This document shows positions 35,135 to 43,408 of a DNA stretch of 64,000 nt, piece by piece; positions within the stretch are counted from its first letter, which is position 1, and each line of letters begins with the position of its first letter. Position numbers and translations under genes: made by a program. A model generated the notes under the pieces. That model did no database searches and was not told the origin of the DNA. It saw only the letters and a list, made by a program, of their open reading frames with translations. Origin of the DNA: Glutamicibacter soli (GTDB taxonomy: Bacteria; Actinomycetota; Actinomycetes; Actinomycetales; Micrococcaceae); contig NZ_POAF01000001.1 of assembly GCF_003309065.1 (NCBI RefSeq), forward strand, positions 1-64,000, read 5' to 3'.

Positions 35135-35992
35135 ATGGGCGCCGAACTGGTCGAGCAGATCCCGTCCATGGGCTCGGTCTACGCCAAGGCGGTGAAGACC
35201 CTGGGCCGCAAGGGGCGCAACCCGGTGCTGCCCTCCACGGTGCTGGTCCACCGCTCGGCCGCGGCCGACCCCGGCGGCCTGGATGCGTTCCGCCGCGCGG
35301 TCGGCGCCCCGGCCAACGGGGTGCTGCCCAGCCTCTACGTGCATTCGCTGGCCTTCCCGCTGGCCATGTCGCTGATGCTGCGAGGCGACTTCCCGCTGCC
35401 GCTGCTGGGCATGATCCACCTGCGCAACCAGGTGGCAGTGCGCCGGCCGCTGGCCGAGGACGAGGCCTTCGACGTGGAGGTGCGCAGCGAGAACCTGGTC
35501 GCCCATCCCAAGGGCGCGGCCTTCGACCTGGTGGTGCGCATCGTGGTGGACGGGCAACAGCGGATGGAGCTGCGCAGCACCTTCCTGGCCAAGGGCGTGA
35601 AGCTCGAAGGCGCCGTGCCGGAGAAATCGGTGCATGCTGCCTTCGATCCGCCGCAGCGCACCGCGTCCTGGACGCTGGATGCCGGGACCGGGCGGCGCTG
35701 GGCGGCGGTGGCGGGGGACTACAACCCGATCCACCTCTCCGCGCTGAGCGCCAAGGCGCTGGGCATGCCGCGGGCCATCGCCCACGGCATCTACCTGGCC
35801 GCCCGCGCGCTGTCCGGCATCGAGCCGGCGGCGGGCGAGTACCGCTGGAGCATCGAGTTCAAGACCCCGGTGGTGCTGCCGGCCAGCGTCGATCTGGCCT
35901 TCAGCCGCACCGAAGCTGGCTTCGAGGTGGCGGCGTGGAGCCCCCGCAAGGGCAAACCGCACTTCGAGCTGACGCTTGAAACGCAGGCCTAA
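35135..35992 (+). CDS. MaoC-like (R)-specific enoyl-CoA hydratase, HtdX-like
   Basis: A double hot-dog protein of 285 residues that hydrates trans-2-enoyl-CoA. The hydratase-2 motif is in the C-terminal half: GDYNPIHLSALSAKALGMPRAIAHGIYLA (about residues 191-220), with the catalytic Asp and His in DYNPIH. The N-terminal half is the degenerate hot dog that lines the acyl tunnel. Its ATG directly follows the FabG4 stop codon. It pairs with the FabG4-like enzyme, as the two activities are fused in peroxisomal multifunctional enzyme type 2. Confidence 0.9.
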   Translation: MGAELVEQIPSMGSVYAKAVKTLGRKGRNPVLPSTVLVHRSAAADPGGLDAFRRAVGAPANGVLPSLYVHSLAFPLAMSLMLRGDFPLPLLGMIHLRNQVAVRRPLAEDEAFDVEVRSENLVAHPKGAAFDLVVRIVVDGQQRMELRSTFLAKGVKLEGAVPEKSVHAAFDPPQRTASWTLDAGTGRRWAAVAGDYNPIHLSALSAKALGMPRAIAHGIYLAARALSGIEPAAGEYRWSIEFKTPVVLPASVDLAFSRTEAGFEVAAWSPRKGKPHFELTLETQA

Positions 35993-35998
35993 GACAAA

Positions 35999-36039
35999 CA
36001 GCGATGGCGCAGGACCTCTACGGTCCTGCGCCATCGCTG
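35999..36039. terminator. Bidirectional terminator between maoC-like gene and mshA
   Basis: A perfect 18-bp stem (left arm CAGCGATGGCGCAGGACC) with a 5-nt loop lies between convergent genes. Confidence 0.8.
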
Positions 36040-36052
36040 CTTGTGCGGGGGC

Positions 36053-37243
36053 TCAGCCGATCAGGGCGCCTTGCGCCATGCGGTAGCTGGCCAGCGAGGC
36101 CACCGCAGCCCGCTCCCAGGTGAACTCGCCTGAATGCTCCAGCGCGACGTGCCCGGCCTGGGTGACCATCGGCGGGTTGCCGGCCAGCTCGACGAGCTTC
36201 TGCGCCCACAGCTGCGGGTCCGGTTCAGGCATGAGCCATCCGGAGTAGCCGTCGCGCACCGCATAGCCCAGCCCGCCGACCGCGTTGGCCACCACCGGGG
36301 TGCCGCAGGCCTGGGCCTCGGCGGCGACCAGGCCGAAGGTCTCGGACAGCGAGGGCACCGCGACCACGTCGGCATTGGCGAAGACCGCCGCCAGCTGCTG
36401 TGGCTTCAGCGGACCGAAGAAGCGCACTAGGTCGTCCAGGCCCTCGCGCTGCACCAGCGCCTGCAGGTCGTAGTCGGCGCTGCCGGAGCGTGCCCCGAAC
36501 AGCGAGGCGGTAATACGCAGCTGCGGATGGCTGCGCCGGGCCAGGCCCATCGCCTCCAGCATCACGTGCGCGCCCTTGAGCGGCTGCAGCCGTCCGGCAT
36601 AGACCAGATGCAGGTCGTCGGGGCCCAGCGGGCGGCAGAGCTTGTCCTGCTCGGGGTGGAAGATGCGGTGGTTCACCCCGGGCAGCACCACGTCCAGCTT
36701 CTGCCGGTCCACCTCATAGAAGCGGGCCAGCTGGCGGGCCTCCACCGGGGTGTTGGCGATGACGCGCGAGGCCTCGGCCAGCAGCTGCTTCTCGGCCTCC
36801 TTGCGCGGCCCGGGCTCCTCGATGCCGGATTCGAATTCCTTTGCGGCGGCCGAGGTGTGCATCGAGACGATCAGCGGGGCGGAGAACTCGCGGGCCAGCT
36901 GCAGCCCCACCATGCCCGAGAGCCAGTAGTGGGCGTGGATGATGTCGATGTCCAGGCCGTGCAGGTGCGCGAAAATCGCGGACGCGGCCGGGTCGATGAT
37001 CTGCGGCAGGTCTTCCTTGTCCAGCTGCTGGTGCGCGGCGATCTGCACCTGGTGCATCCACACGCCCTCGGCGACCTGCCGGGATTCGGAGTCCGCGGCG
37101 GTGCGCGTGATCATGTGCACCTCGTGCCCCAGCGCGCCCAGCGCGAAGGACAGATTCTGGATGTACACGTTCATGCCGCCGGCATCGCCCGACCCGGGTT
37201 GCTGCATGGGGGAGGTGTGCAAGGAGAGCATGGCAATGCGCAT
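36053..37243 (-). CDS. mshA: D-inositol-3-phosphate glycosyltransferase MshA
   Basis: The first committed step of mycothiol synthesis: transfer of N-acetylglucosamine from UDP-GlcNAc to 1-L-myo-inositol-1-phosphate. The GT4 protein has 396 residues and the MshA N-terminus SLHTSPMQQPGSGDAGGMNVYI, HAHYWLSGMVG (about 114), the phosphate-binding VYAGRLQPLKG (about 225) and the nucleotide-sugar EX7E region SLSETFGLVAAEAQACG (about 310). Standard length. The thiol protects against oxidants and is used by the isomerase-like protein at 11.5 kb. Confidence 0.9.
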   Translation of the reverse strand: MRIAMLSLHTSPMQQPGSGDAGGMNVYIQNLSFALGALGHEVHMITRTAADSESRQVAEGVWMHQVQIAAHQQLDKEDLPQIIDPAASAIFAHLHGLDIDIIHAHYWLSGMVGLQLAREFSAPLIVSMHTSAAAKEFESGIEEPGPRKEAEKQLLAEASRVIANTPVEARQLARFYEVDRQKLDVVLPGVNHRIFHPEQDKLCRPLGPDDLHLVYAGRLQPLKGAHVMLEAMGLARRSHPQLRITASLFGARSGSADYDLQALVQREGLDDLVRFFGPLKPQQLAAVFANADVVAVPSLSETFGLVAAEAQACGTPVVANAVGGLGYAVRDGYSGWLMPEPDPQLWAQKLVELAGNPPMVTQAGHVALEHSGEFTWERAAVASLASYRMAQGALIG

Positions 37244-37305
37244 CGGAGGGCTCCGGATTTCCTAATGAACGAACAGGCCGCGGCAGCGGCCCACCCTTGA
37301 TGCTA

Positions 37306-38286
37306 TCAACTGAGCCGATCGAGCATCGTGTTGTTGGCGGACTCCCAGTGGGCCGTCATCTGCTCCCCGCCGTGCCCGTCGTGCTCGCAGATCACCAGCT
37401 GCGAGCCGGGCCAGCGCCGGTGCAGCTCCCACGCGGTGCGCAGCGGGCCTGACACGTCCTGCCTGCCGTGGACCAGGAGCCCCGGGAGGTGCTCGACGCG
37501 GTCCATCCGCTCCAGCAGCGGCGGGTCGTTGAATCCCGCGTGCGACCAGAAATGCGTGGTGAGCCTGGCGAAGGCCTGGCGGAAGCGGGCATCGTCCCAG
37601 CGCGGGTCGCGCACCACGGGATCCCGGCCCAGGGAAACATGCGTATCCTCCCACAGCGCCCAGGCCTGCGAAGCCGCGTCGCGCAGCTGCCCGTAGGGTG
37701 AGGCCAGCAGGTCGGCGTAGGCCTTGACGATGCGGCCGGAGCCGCGGGTGTAGGAGGGATGGTGGATTTCGGCGAAGCTCGCGAACTCGTCCCAGGCCTC
37801 GGGAAAGACCGCACCGACCGTCTCGGTGATCCAGCGGACTTCAGCCTCGCTGGTGGAAGTGACCGCGAAAAGCACGAGGCCCGACACCCGTTCGGGATGG
37901 GCCTGCGCGTAGGACAGCGCGAGGGTGGATCCCCACGAGACGCCGTTGAGTACCCATTGCTTGATGCCCAACGACCTGCGCAGCCTTTCGATGTCGCTGA
38001 TGAGCTTCGCCATGGTGAAGTCCAAGAGCGGCACCAGGGGATTGGCGGCGGAGGGAGTTGACCTGCCGCAGCCGCGTTGCTCGAAAGCGACGAGCCGGGT
38101 TCGTCCCAGGTCCCAGCGGTGGCGATAGCCGCTCGCGCCCAGCGTTCCGCCCGGGCCGCCGTGGAGGTACATCACCGGTTGGCCGTCGGGATTGCCCCAT
38201 TGCTCCCAATACATCTGGTGCCCATCGTCCAGGGGGAGCATGCCCGAGACATCGGGCATGGCTGGCTTGTCGTGGTGACCGCTCAT
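37306..38286 (-). CDS. Proline iminopeptidase (alpha/beta hydrolase, S33)
   Basis: A serine hydrolase of 326 residues that removes N-terminal proline. HGGPGG (oxyanion region, about 42), GVSWGSTLAL (nucleophile Ser, about 115-124), the Asp in VHGRQDVSG (about 275) and the His in EHDGHGG (about 303) complete the triad, and FEQRGCGRSTP matches prolyl aminopeptidases. ATG 38286 has AGGAG 8 nt upstream, better than the in-frame TTG 38307. Bases 38287-38565 upstream hold the promoters of this gene and tRNA-Leu; I see no further gene there. Confidence 0.85.
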   Translation of the reverse strand: MSGHHDKPAMPDVSGMLPLDDGHQMYWEQWGNPDGQPVMYLHGGPGGTLGASGYRHRWDLGRTRLVAFEQRGCGRSTPSAANPLVPLLDFTMAKLISDIERLRRSLGIKQWVLNGVSWGSTLALSYAQAHPERVSGLVLFAVTSTSEAEVRWITETVGAVFPEAWDEFASFAEIHHPSYTRGSGRIVKAYADLLASPYGQLRDAASQAWALWEDTHVSLGRDPVVRDPRWDDARFRQAFARLTTHFWSHAGFNDPPLLERMDRVEHLPGLLVHGRQDVSGPLRTAWELHRRWPGSQLVICEHDGHGGEQMTAHWESANNTMLDRLS

Positions 38287-38565
38287 GTCGCTCGCTCCTG
38301 GGCCCAAGTGTGGTGGATTGCCGGAATCGCTGCCAGCTTACGTCCGCAGGAGCGGAAAACTGTTAATTCCGGCCAAAATGTTGTGACCCTTGACACGAAT
38401 TTGCGCCGCGATCGCTGAAACTGCCTACTCAACCCCGTTTATTCCGCGAAATTCCGGGAGTTTCGGCCTCTTCGGGCCGGCTGGCGCCCGATTGGAATTC
38501 ATGCGAAAGCGGTGGTAAAGTTTTACTTCGTTGCCAGCGATAACAACGCGAACAACAGACAACCT

Positions 38566-38650
38566 GCGCGGGTGGCGGAATAGGTAGACGCGCCAGCTTG
38601 AGGTGCTGGTCCTCGAATAGAGGGTAGGGGTTCAAGTCCCCTTTCGCGCA
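38566..38650 (+). tRNA. tRNA-Leu (GAG anticodon)
   Basis: An 85-nt class II tRNA with a long variable arm (CTCGAATAGAG). Acceptor stem GCGCGGG pairs with TTCGCGC (two G-U), discriminator A, T-loop GGTTCAAGTCC. Anticodon stem CCAGC/GCTGG encloses TTGAGGT, so the anticodon GAG is at 38600-38602 and reads CUC/CUU leucine codons. The 3' CCA is not encoded. Confidence 0.93.
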
Positions 38651-38655
38651 CAGGT

Positions 38656-38692
38656 AAATCCCCGGTTGACTTCGGTCAACCGGGGATTTTTT
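38656..38692 (+). terminator. Rho-independent terminator of tRNA-Leu
   Basis: Stem AAATCCCCGGTTGAC with its complement, UUCG tetraloop, then a T6 run: a textbook intrinsic terminator. Confidence 0.9.
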
Positions 38693-38728
38693 ATATGCCC
38701 CGAACGGGGCTTATAGGCAAGAAACGGT

Positions 38729-38758
38729 GTCTGGCCCGGGCGCGTTCCCGGGCCGGAC
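38729..38758 (-). terminator. Terminator of the FAD-dependent oxidoreductase gene
   Basis: A 12-bp stem (GTCTGGCCCGGG pairing with CCCGGGCCGGAC, one G-U) about 60 bp beyond the leftward flavoprotein stop. Confidence 0.55.
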
Positions 38759-38818
38759 GTGCTTCAGAAGCGATGGTGCCACGCGGGGTGCAAACCCGAT
38801 TCGCGAACTTCTCAAGAA

Positions 38819-40330
38819 TCAGGCCTTGCCGCCCTGGGCGGCCGCCAATTCATTCTGAACGCTCGTTTCCTGGGCCGCGCTGATTCCGGCGCGGCGGCCG
38901 AAGAAGCTTCCATCGCCCAGGCTCGTGCCACTGGCGTAGCCTCCGGCGCAGACTCCCGAGGTGCAACGACCCGCCGCGAAAAGTCCCGGGATCGGTGCGC
39001 CCGAAACGTGCAGGACCCGTGAGTCGGCATCGGTCTGCAGCCCACCCAGGGTGAATCCTCCGGTGCGGCCGCGCAGGTCGATCGCGGCCAGTGCGCCCTG
39101 CAGCGGCTTGACCCACTTCTGGTTCTTGCCCAGCAGGGGATCAGTGCCCTGCACTGCGAACCGGTTGTACTGCTCGATGGTGGCCTGCAGGCTGCCCGCG
39201 GGCAGTCCCATCTCGGCTTCCAGCTCAGCGGCGGACTCGGCCACCCAGGTCGGCTGCATCAGCAGCTCCGGGCTGGAGGTCTCGCTGGCTGAGCCTTCCT
39301 CGAAGGCGGCCTCGTCGATGACCAGGAACGCCTGGTTCTCCTGGTGGAACAGCGTCGCCTGGCCGATCCGGCCCGGGTAGGTGTCCTCGGTGATGTAGCG
39401 CTGGCCTCGGCCGTTGACCAGGATGCCGCGCACCAGCAGCTGCGGATCGCAGAAGAACGCCACCTCGGTGGCGTCCATGTGGGCGGTGGCGGCGCCGATC
39501 GACTGGCCCATCGCGATGGCGCGCCCGTCGTGCGCCTCGATGGATGCGGCCGGGCGGCCAAGGATGCGCGGGGCGTTGGCGCGGACCATCTGACCGTTGT
39601 AGACGAAGCTGCCCATCGCCAGGACCACGCCTTGGCGAGCCAACACGAAGACGTCCTCGCCGTAGCGCTTGGCCCCGACGCCCACCACGCGCCCGTCCTG
39701 ATCGATGACCAGGCACTGGACGCGCAGATCGTATTCGGCGCGCACGCCCAGGGCCTGCGCGGTGTCGACCAGCGGCTTCATGAGCATGTAGCCGCCGCCC
39801 TGCTCGCCGGTCTTCTTGCCGGACATCTGCGGCACGTGCCCGCGCGGGGCCGGGGGAATCGTGGAACTGAACGGGGCGGCGTTCTCGCCCCCGGAGTACA
39901 TCAGCCCGTCGTCGTAGGGCGGCTCCCAGCCCGGCTGGCCCCAGAAGGACTCCTTGAAGACGACGCCCGCGTCCACCAGCCAGTTGTAGTGCTCCACGCT
40001 GCCTTCGCAGTAGGCGTCGATCTTGGCATCGTCGGTCCCCGGGCCCAGCGCTGCCTTCATGAAGGCCTTCATGTTCTCCGTCGTGTCCTCGAAGCCCAGG
40101 GCCTGCTGCAGGGGCGTGCCGCCGCCGAGGTAGATGAAGCCGCCGGCCATGGACGCGGCGCCGCCCCAGCCGCCTGAACGCTCAAGCACCAGCACCTCGG
40201 ATCCGGCGCGGGCTGCCTCGATGGCGGCGCTCACCCCGGCGATACCGTAGCCGGCGACGACCACGTCGGCCTCGAAATCCCAGCTGTCGATGCTGCTGGC
40301 TGAAATGTTAAACGTGCTGGTGTCGGACAT
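38819..40330 (-). CDS. FAD-dependent oxidoreductase (fumarate reductase / ketosteroid dehydrogenase-like)
   Basis: A flavoprotein of 503 residues. The N-terminal FAD loop is VVVAGYGIAGVSAAIEAARAG (about 23-43) with LERSGGWGGAASMAGG; the C-terminal FAD contact is PGLFAAGRCTSGVCAGGYASGTSLGDGSFFGRRAG (about 445-480). This is the FAD_binding_2 family, which includes fumarate reductase flavoproteins and 3-ketosteroid 1-dehydrogenases; the substrate is not evident. No iron-sulfur or membrane partner is adjacent. GAGAGGAT precedes the ATG. Confidence 0.82.
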   Translation of the reverse strand: MSDTSTFNISASSIDSWDFEADVVVAGYGIAGVSAAIEAARAGSEVLVLERSGGWGGAASMAGGFIYLGGGTPLQQALGFEDTTENMKAFMKAALGPGTDDAKIDAYCEGSVEHYNWLVDAGVVFKESFWGQPGWEPPYDDGLMYSGGENAAPFSSTIPPAPRGHVPQMSGKKTGEQGGGYMLMKPLVDTAQALGVRAEYDLRVQCLVIDQDGRVVGVGAKRYGEDVFVLARQGVVLAMGSFVYNGQMVRANAPRILGRPAASIEAHDGRAIAMGQSIGAATAHMDATEVAFFCDPQLLVRGILVNGRGQRYITEDTYPGRIGQATLFHQENQAFLVIDEAAFEEGSASETSSPELLMQPTWVAESAAELEAEMGLPAGSLQATIEQYNRFAVQGTDPLLGKNQKWVKPLQGALAAIDLRGRTGGFTLGGLQTDADSRVLHVSGAPIPGLFAAGRCTSGVCAGGYASGTSLGDGSFFGRRAGISAAQETSVQNELAAAQGGKA

Positions 40331-40442
40331 GCGTGGGCATCCTCTCGAAACGGACCAAAAGTAACCAGAAGATTAGCTGTGCGCGTTCGACTCACCGGGA
40401 CCCAGTCCCGCTGGATGGAACCGTCTTGTCCGAGCAGCAGGC

Positions 40443-41093
40443 TTACCCGTCGGCTCCGACCAGCCGACGCAGGCTCTCGGCGTCCAGCACCTCGTTGAAG
40501 ACCGGGCCCTGCGGTTCCAGCATGCGTCCGGCGGCCAGGTTCTTGAGGATCACCGGCGCGAAGCCGAGCTTGCGGACCAGCTGCGCCACCGCTTCGGCGG
40601 CTTCGGCATCGTCCGAGGCGATCCCCAGGGCGCGCTGGGCGCTGCGCCGGGAGGCCTTGTCCGCATCCAGGTCCCAGTGGCTGATGTGGTTCAGCGCCTT
40701 GACCACGCGGCAGCCCGCGAAACGGGCGGCGATGACCTCGCTGCTGGTAAGCCCGGACTCCAGTCCGTGCTCGAACCACTGCGGCAGCGGTTCGTCCTCC
40801 CAGCGGTTGGTGGCATCCACCAGGACGGTTCCGGCCAGCGTCTTCGGGTCGACGTCCTCCAGCTCCTCCTGGGGCACCATGAGCACCACGAGGTCCACAC
40901 CTTGCGCCACGTCCTCGGCGGAAACTGCCCGGGCCTTGGTGGCGTACTGCGCCAGGTGGTATTTCATCGCGCTCGGCGTTCGGGTGGAGGCGATCTGGAC
41001 CTCAAGGCCTTGCGCCGCAGCGACCCGCGCCAACGCGGTGCCGGCCCGGCCGGCCCCCAGAATTCCGAAATGCTTGATATCCATAGGATCCAT
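40443..41093 (-). CDS. NADP-dependent F420 reductase-like dinucleotide-binding protein
   Basis: A 216-residue Rossmann protein with FGILGAGRAGTALARVA (about 9-25) and LVVLMVPQEELEDV, VLVDATNRWED and VVKALNHISHWDLD, typical of the F420-dependent NADP reductase-like group. The family covers F420:NADPH oxidoreductases and other proteins without F420, so the cofactor is unproven. Start is ATG 41093 or ATG 41084 (MDIKHFG); neither has a good ribosome site. Confidence 0.75.
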   Translation of the reverse strand: MDPMDIKHFGILGAGRAGTALARVAAAQGLEVQIASTRTPSAMKYHLAQYATKARAVSAEDVAQGVDLVVLMVPQEELEDVDPKTLAGTVLVDATNRWEDEPLPQWFEHGLESGLTSSEVIAARFAGCRVVKALNHISHWDLDADKASRRSAQRALGIASDDAEAAEAVAQLVRKLGFAPVILKNLAAGRMLEPQGPVFNEVLDAESLRRLVGADG

Positions 41094-41147
41094 TCTGGGT
41101 GTTTCACGGCCCGCCGGCCCAATCGCGCGCCCGTCGATTAAGACAGA

Positions 41148-41189
41148 AGGCTGCCGAACCATGCTTGGGGGCACATGGTTCGGCAGCCT
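41148..41189 (-). terminator. Terminator of the Nramp-family gene
   Basis: A 16-bp perfect stem (AGGCTGCCGAACCATG and complement) with a 10-nt loop, just beyond the leftward Nramp stop. Confidence 0.75.
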
Positions 41190-41203
41190 GGGGAAACTGG
41201 AAG

Positions 41204-42487
41204 CTAGCCGCCGAAGAGCGGCGAGAGAGACTTCCAGAGCTGCTGTCCACCCAGGATGATGAACAGGATCGCGGTCACGGCCAGCGCGCCGTTGGTGTGC
41301 CAGCGGTTGGCCCATTCCTTGGGCACGCGCTTGCCGTTGAGCAGGCCGAGCAGGGTCACGGCCAGGAACGGCATGAACAGGGCGCCGAGCACGCCGTAGG
41401 CCAGGATCAAGGCGATCGGCTTGTCCAGCAGGAACAGCACCATCGGCGGGAAGGTCAGCCAGAGCACGTAGAACTTGAAGTACTTGCCGCCGGTCATGGT
41501 GTCCGGGTGGTTCGCTGGCTTCTTGCGCATGTGGCCCCAGAAGTCCGCGAACATCAGCGAGACGCCGTTCCACACGCCGATGATCGAGGAGAAGGACGCG
41601 GCCCAGAAGCCGACCAGGAAGCCGTTGCCCACCACAACGCCGTAGCGCTCGCGCAGCACGTCGGCTAGTTCCAGCAGGCCCTTGTCGCCGCCGGAGATGG
41701 CGACGCCCGCCGCGCGCAGCACCTCGGCGCCGACGATCAGCATGGCGATCACGAAGATGCCGGTCATGACATAGGCCATGGTGTTGTCGATGCGCATCAC
41801 GCGCATCCACTTCGGCGTGTACCAGCCCTTTTCACGCAGCCAGTAGCCGTAGGCAGCCAGGGTGATGGTGCCGCCGACGCCGCCGGCCAGCGCCAGGGTG
41901 TAGACGATGCCGCCCTCGGGAATCATCGGGATCAGGCCGGAGAACATCTCGGGGATGTTCGGCGCGGCGATGACGGCCAGGCCGACCACGGTGACGAACA
42001 TGATGCCCACCAGCACCGCGGTGACCTTCTCGAAGAAGTTGTACTTGCCGAACCAGACCATGGCGAAACCTGCCAGGCCCATCAGCACCGACCAGATCTT
42101 AAGGTCGATGGCGGGGAACAGCGCCGCCAGCGGCATCGCCGCCGAGCTCATCGCGGTGGCGCCGTAGACGAAGCCCCAGATGATGATGTAGGGGCCGAAG
42201 TACCAGGTGGTCCAGCGTCCCAGCGTGCGCCATCCCTCGAAGATGGTTTTGCCGGTGGCCAGCGTGTAGCGTCCGGCGCCCTCGACCAGCACGATCTTCA
42301 GGATCACGCCCAGGATGACCGCCCAGAGCAGCGCGTAGCCGTACTGGCTGCCGGCCACGAGGGTGGCGACCATGTCGGCCGCGCCCACGCCGGTGGCGGC
42401 GACCACCAGGCCGGGGCCGACGATTTTCCATTTCGGCGGTGAACCGCCGTCGAGATCCGCATTCAGCGATCGCGTGCTTTCTGACAT
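41204..42487 (-). CDS. Nramp-superfamily transporter without canonical metal-binding motifs
   Basis: A 427-residue membrane protein with about eleven helices and clear Nramp architecture (GPGLVVAAT, AGSQYGYALLW, GGVGGTITLAAYGYWL). Canonical Nramp has DPGN in helix 1 and MPH in helix 6; here helix 1 reads ATGVGAADMVA and helix 6 lacks MPH. Manganese/iron transport therefore should not be assumed. The variant is recurrent in actinobacteria as I recall it, so it is a subfamily, not damage. ATG 42487 has AAAGGA about 9 nt upstream. Divergent from the two-component system across 255 bp. Confidence 0.8.
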   Translation of the reverse strand: MSESTRSLNADLDGGSPPKWKIVGPGLVVAATGVGAADMVATLVAGSQYGYALLWAVILGVILKIVLVEGAGRYTLATGKTIFEGWRTLGRWTTWYFGPYIIIWGFVYGATAMSSAAMPLAALFPAIDLKIWSVLMGLAGFAMVWFGKYNFFEKVTAVLVGIMFVTVVGLAVIAAPNIPEMFSGLIPMIPEGGIVYTLALAGGVGGTITLAAYGYWLREKGWYTPKWMRVMRIDNTMAYVMTGIFVIAMLIVGAEVLRAAGVAISGGDKGLLELADVLRERYGVVVGNGFLVGFWAASFSSIIGVWNGVSLMFADFWGHMRKKPANHPDTMTGGKYFKFYVLWLTFPPMVLFLLDKPIALILAYGVLGALFMPFLAVTLLGLLNGKRVPKEWANRWHTNGALAVTAILFIILGGQQLWKSLSPLFGG

Positions 42488-42742
42488 GTGAGCCAGTCCT
42501 TTACGAATGTCGATCATTGCCGGACCGTAGCCCGGCACCTCGGTCAGCCGCTGCGGCAGGAGTTCACCATTGAATGGCCGCGGGCTGGAAGAACATCTCT
42601 AAATCTAGGAGTGATGCCGGTTACGGCCAAGCTGGACGCGAAGAACTAACACTTCCTTAGGAAAGGACGTGACGCAAAGTACACGCAGGCCCCCGGCTGA
42701 TAGAATTGACCAATTCAGAGCCCACTTATCCGAGGAACCACC

Positions 42743-43408
42743 GTGCACCTAATGGTCGTCGAAGATGACGATGCCGTCGCGCTGGCGCTGATCGATGCCG
42801 TGAACGCCGCCGGCCACGAGGCGTTCCGGGCGGCCCGCGGTGCCGACGCGCTGCTGCGGCATCAGCAGGCGCAGCTGATCCTGCTGGATCTGGGCCTGCC
42901 GGACATGGATGGGCTGGAGGTCCTGCGCAAGCTGCGCCAGGTTACCGAGGTGCCCATCGTGATCCTCACCGCCCGCAACGACGAACGCAGCGTGGTCCGC
43001 GGCCTGCGCCAGGGTGCCGACGACTACCTGGTCAAGCCGATCGGGCTGGCCGTCCTGCTGGCGCGCATCGAGGCTGTCGCCCGCCGCTCCCGGGTTCAAG
43101 CGCCCGACGCGGGTGTCCTGGCCGTCGGGGACCTGCAGGTGGACACCGGCAAGCGCGAAGCGGCCCTGGCCGGGCGCGAGCTGTCGCTGACCGCCAAGGA
43201 ATTCGACCTGCTGGCGCTGCTGGCCCAGCATGCAGGATCCGTGGTCACCCGCGAGCAGATCCTGGATTCGCTGTGGGGCGACGCGTTCATGGCGGTCTCC
43301 CGTTCCCTGGACGTCCACCTGACCGGGCTGCGCTCCAAGCTGGACCGGCCGGGCATGATCGTCAACGTGCGCGGGGTCGGCTACCGCATCGAGGCCGTGG
43401 ACGCGTGA
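42743..43408 (+). CDS. OmpR/PhoB family response regulator
   Basis: A 221-residue regulator. The receiver (1-118) has acidic pocket EDDD, phosphoacceptor Asp49 in LILLDLGLPDMDG, Thr in ILTARND and Lys in YLVKPIG. The winged helix (about 128-221) has LTAKEFDLLALLAQHAGSVVTREQIL and GVGYRIE at the end. GAGGAA precedes GTG 42743. Its stop overlaps the kinase GTG (GTGA), so the pair is coupled. Confidence 0.93.
   Translation: MHLMVVEDDDAVALALIDAVNAAGHEAFRAARGADALLRHQQAQLILLDLGLPDMDGLEVLRKLRQVTEVPIVILTARNDERSVVRGLRQGADDYLVKPIGLAVLLARIEAVARRSRVQAPDAGVLAVGDLQVDTGKREAALAGRELSLTAKEFDLLALLAQHAGSVVTREQILDSLWGDAFMAVSRSLDVHLTGLRSKLDRPGMIVNVRGVGYRIEAVDA

Noticed and set aside
34040-36034. Open frame antisense to the FabG4-like and MaoC genes
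   Set aside because: Shadow of high-GC third positions; His/Arg/Gln-rich product without domains.
38566-38692. tRNA-Leu as an integration site
   Set aside because: No integrase and no repeated tRNA 3' end was noticed nearby; both flanks hold ordinary genes with their own terminators.
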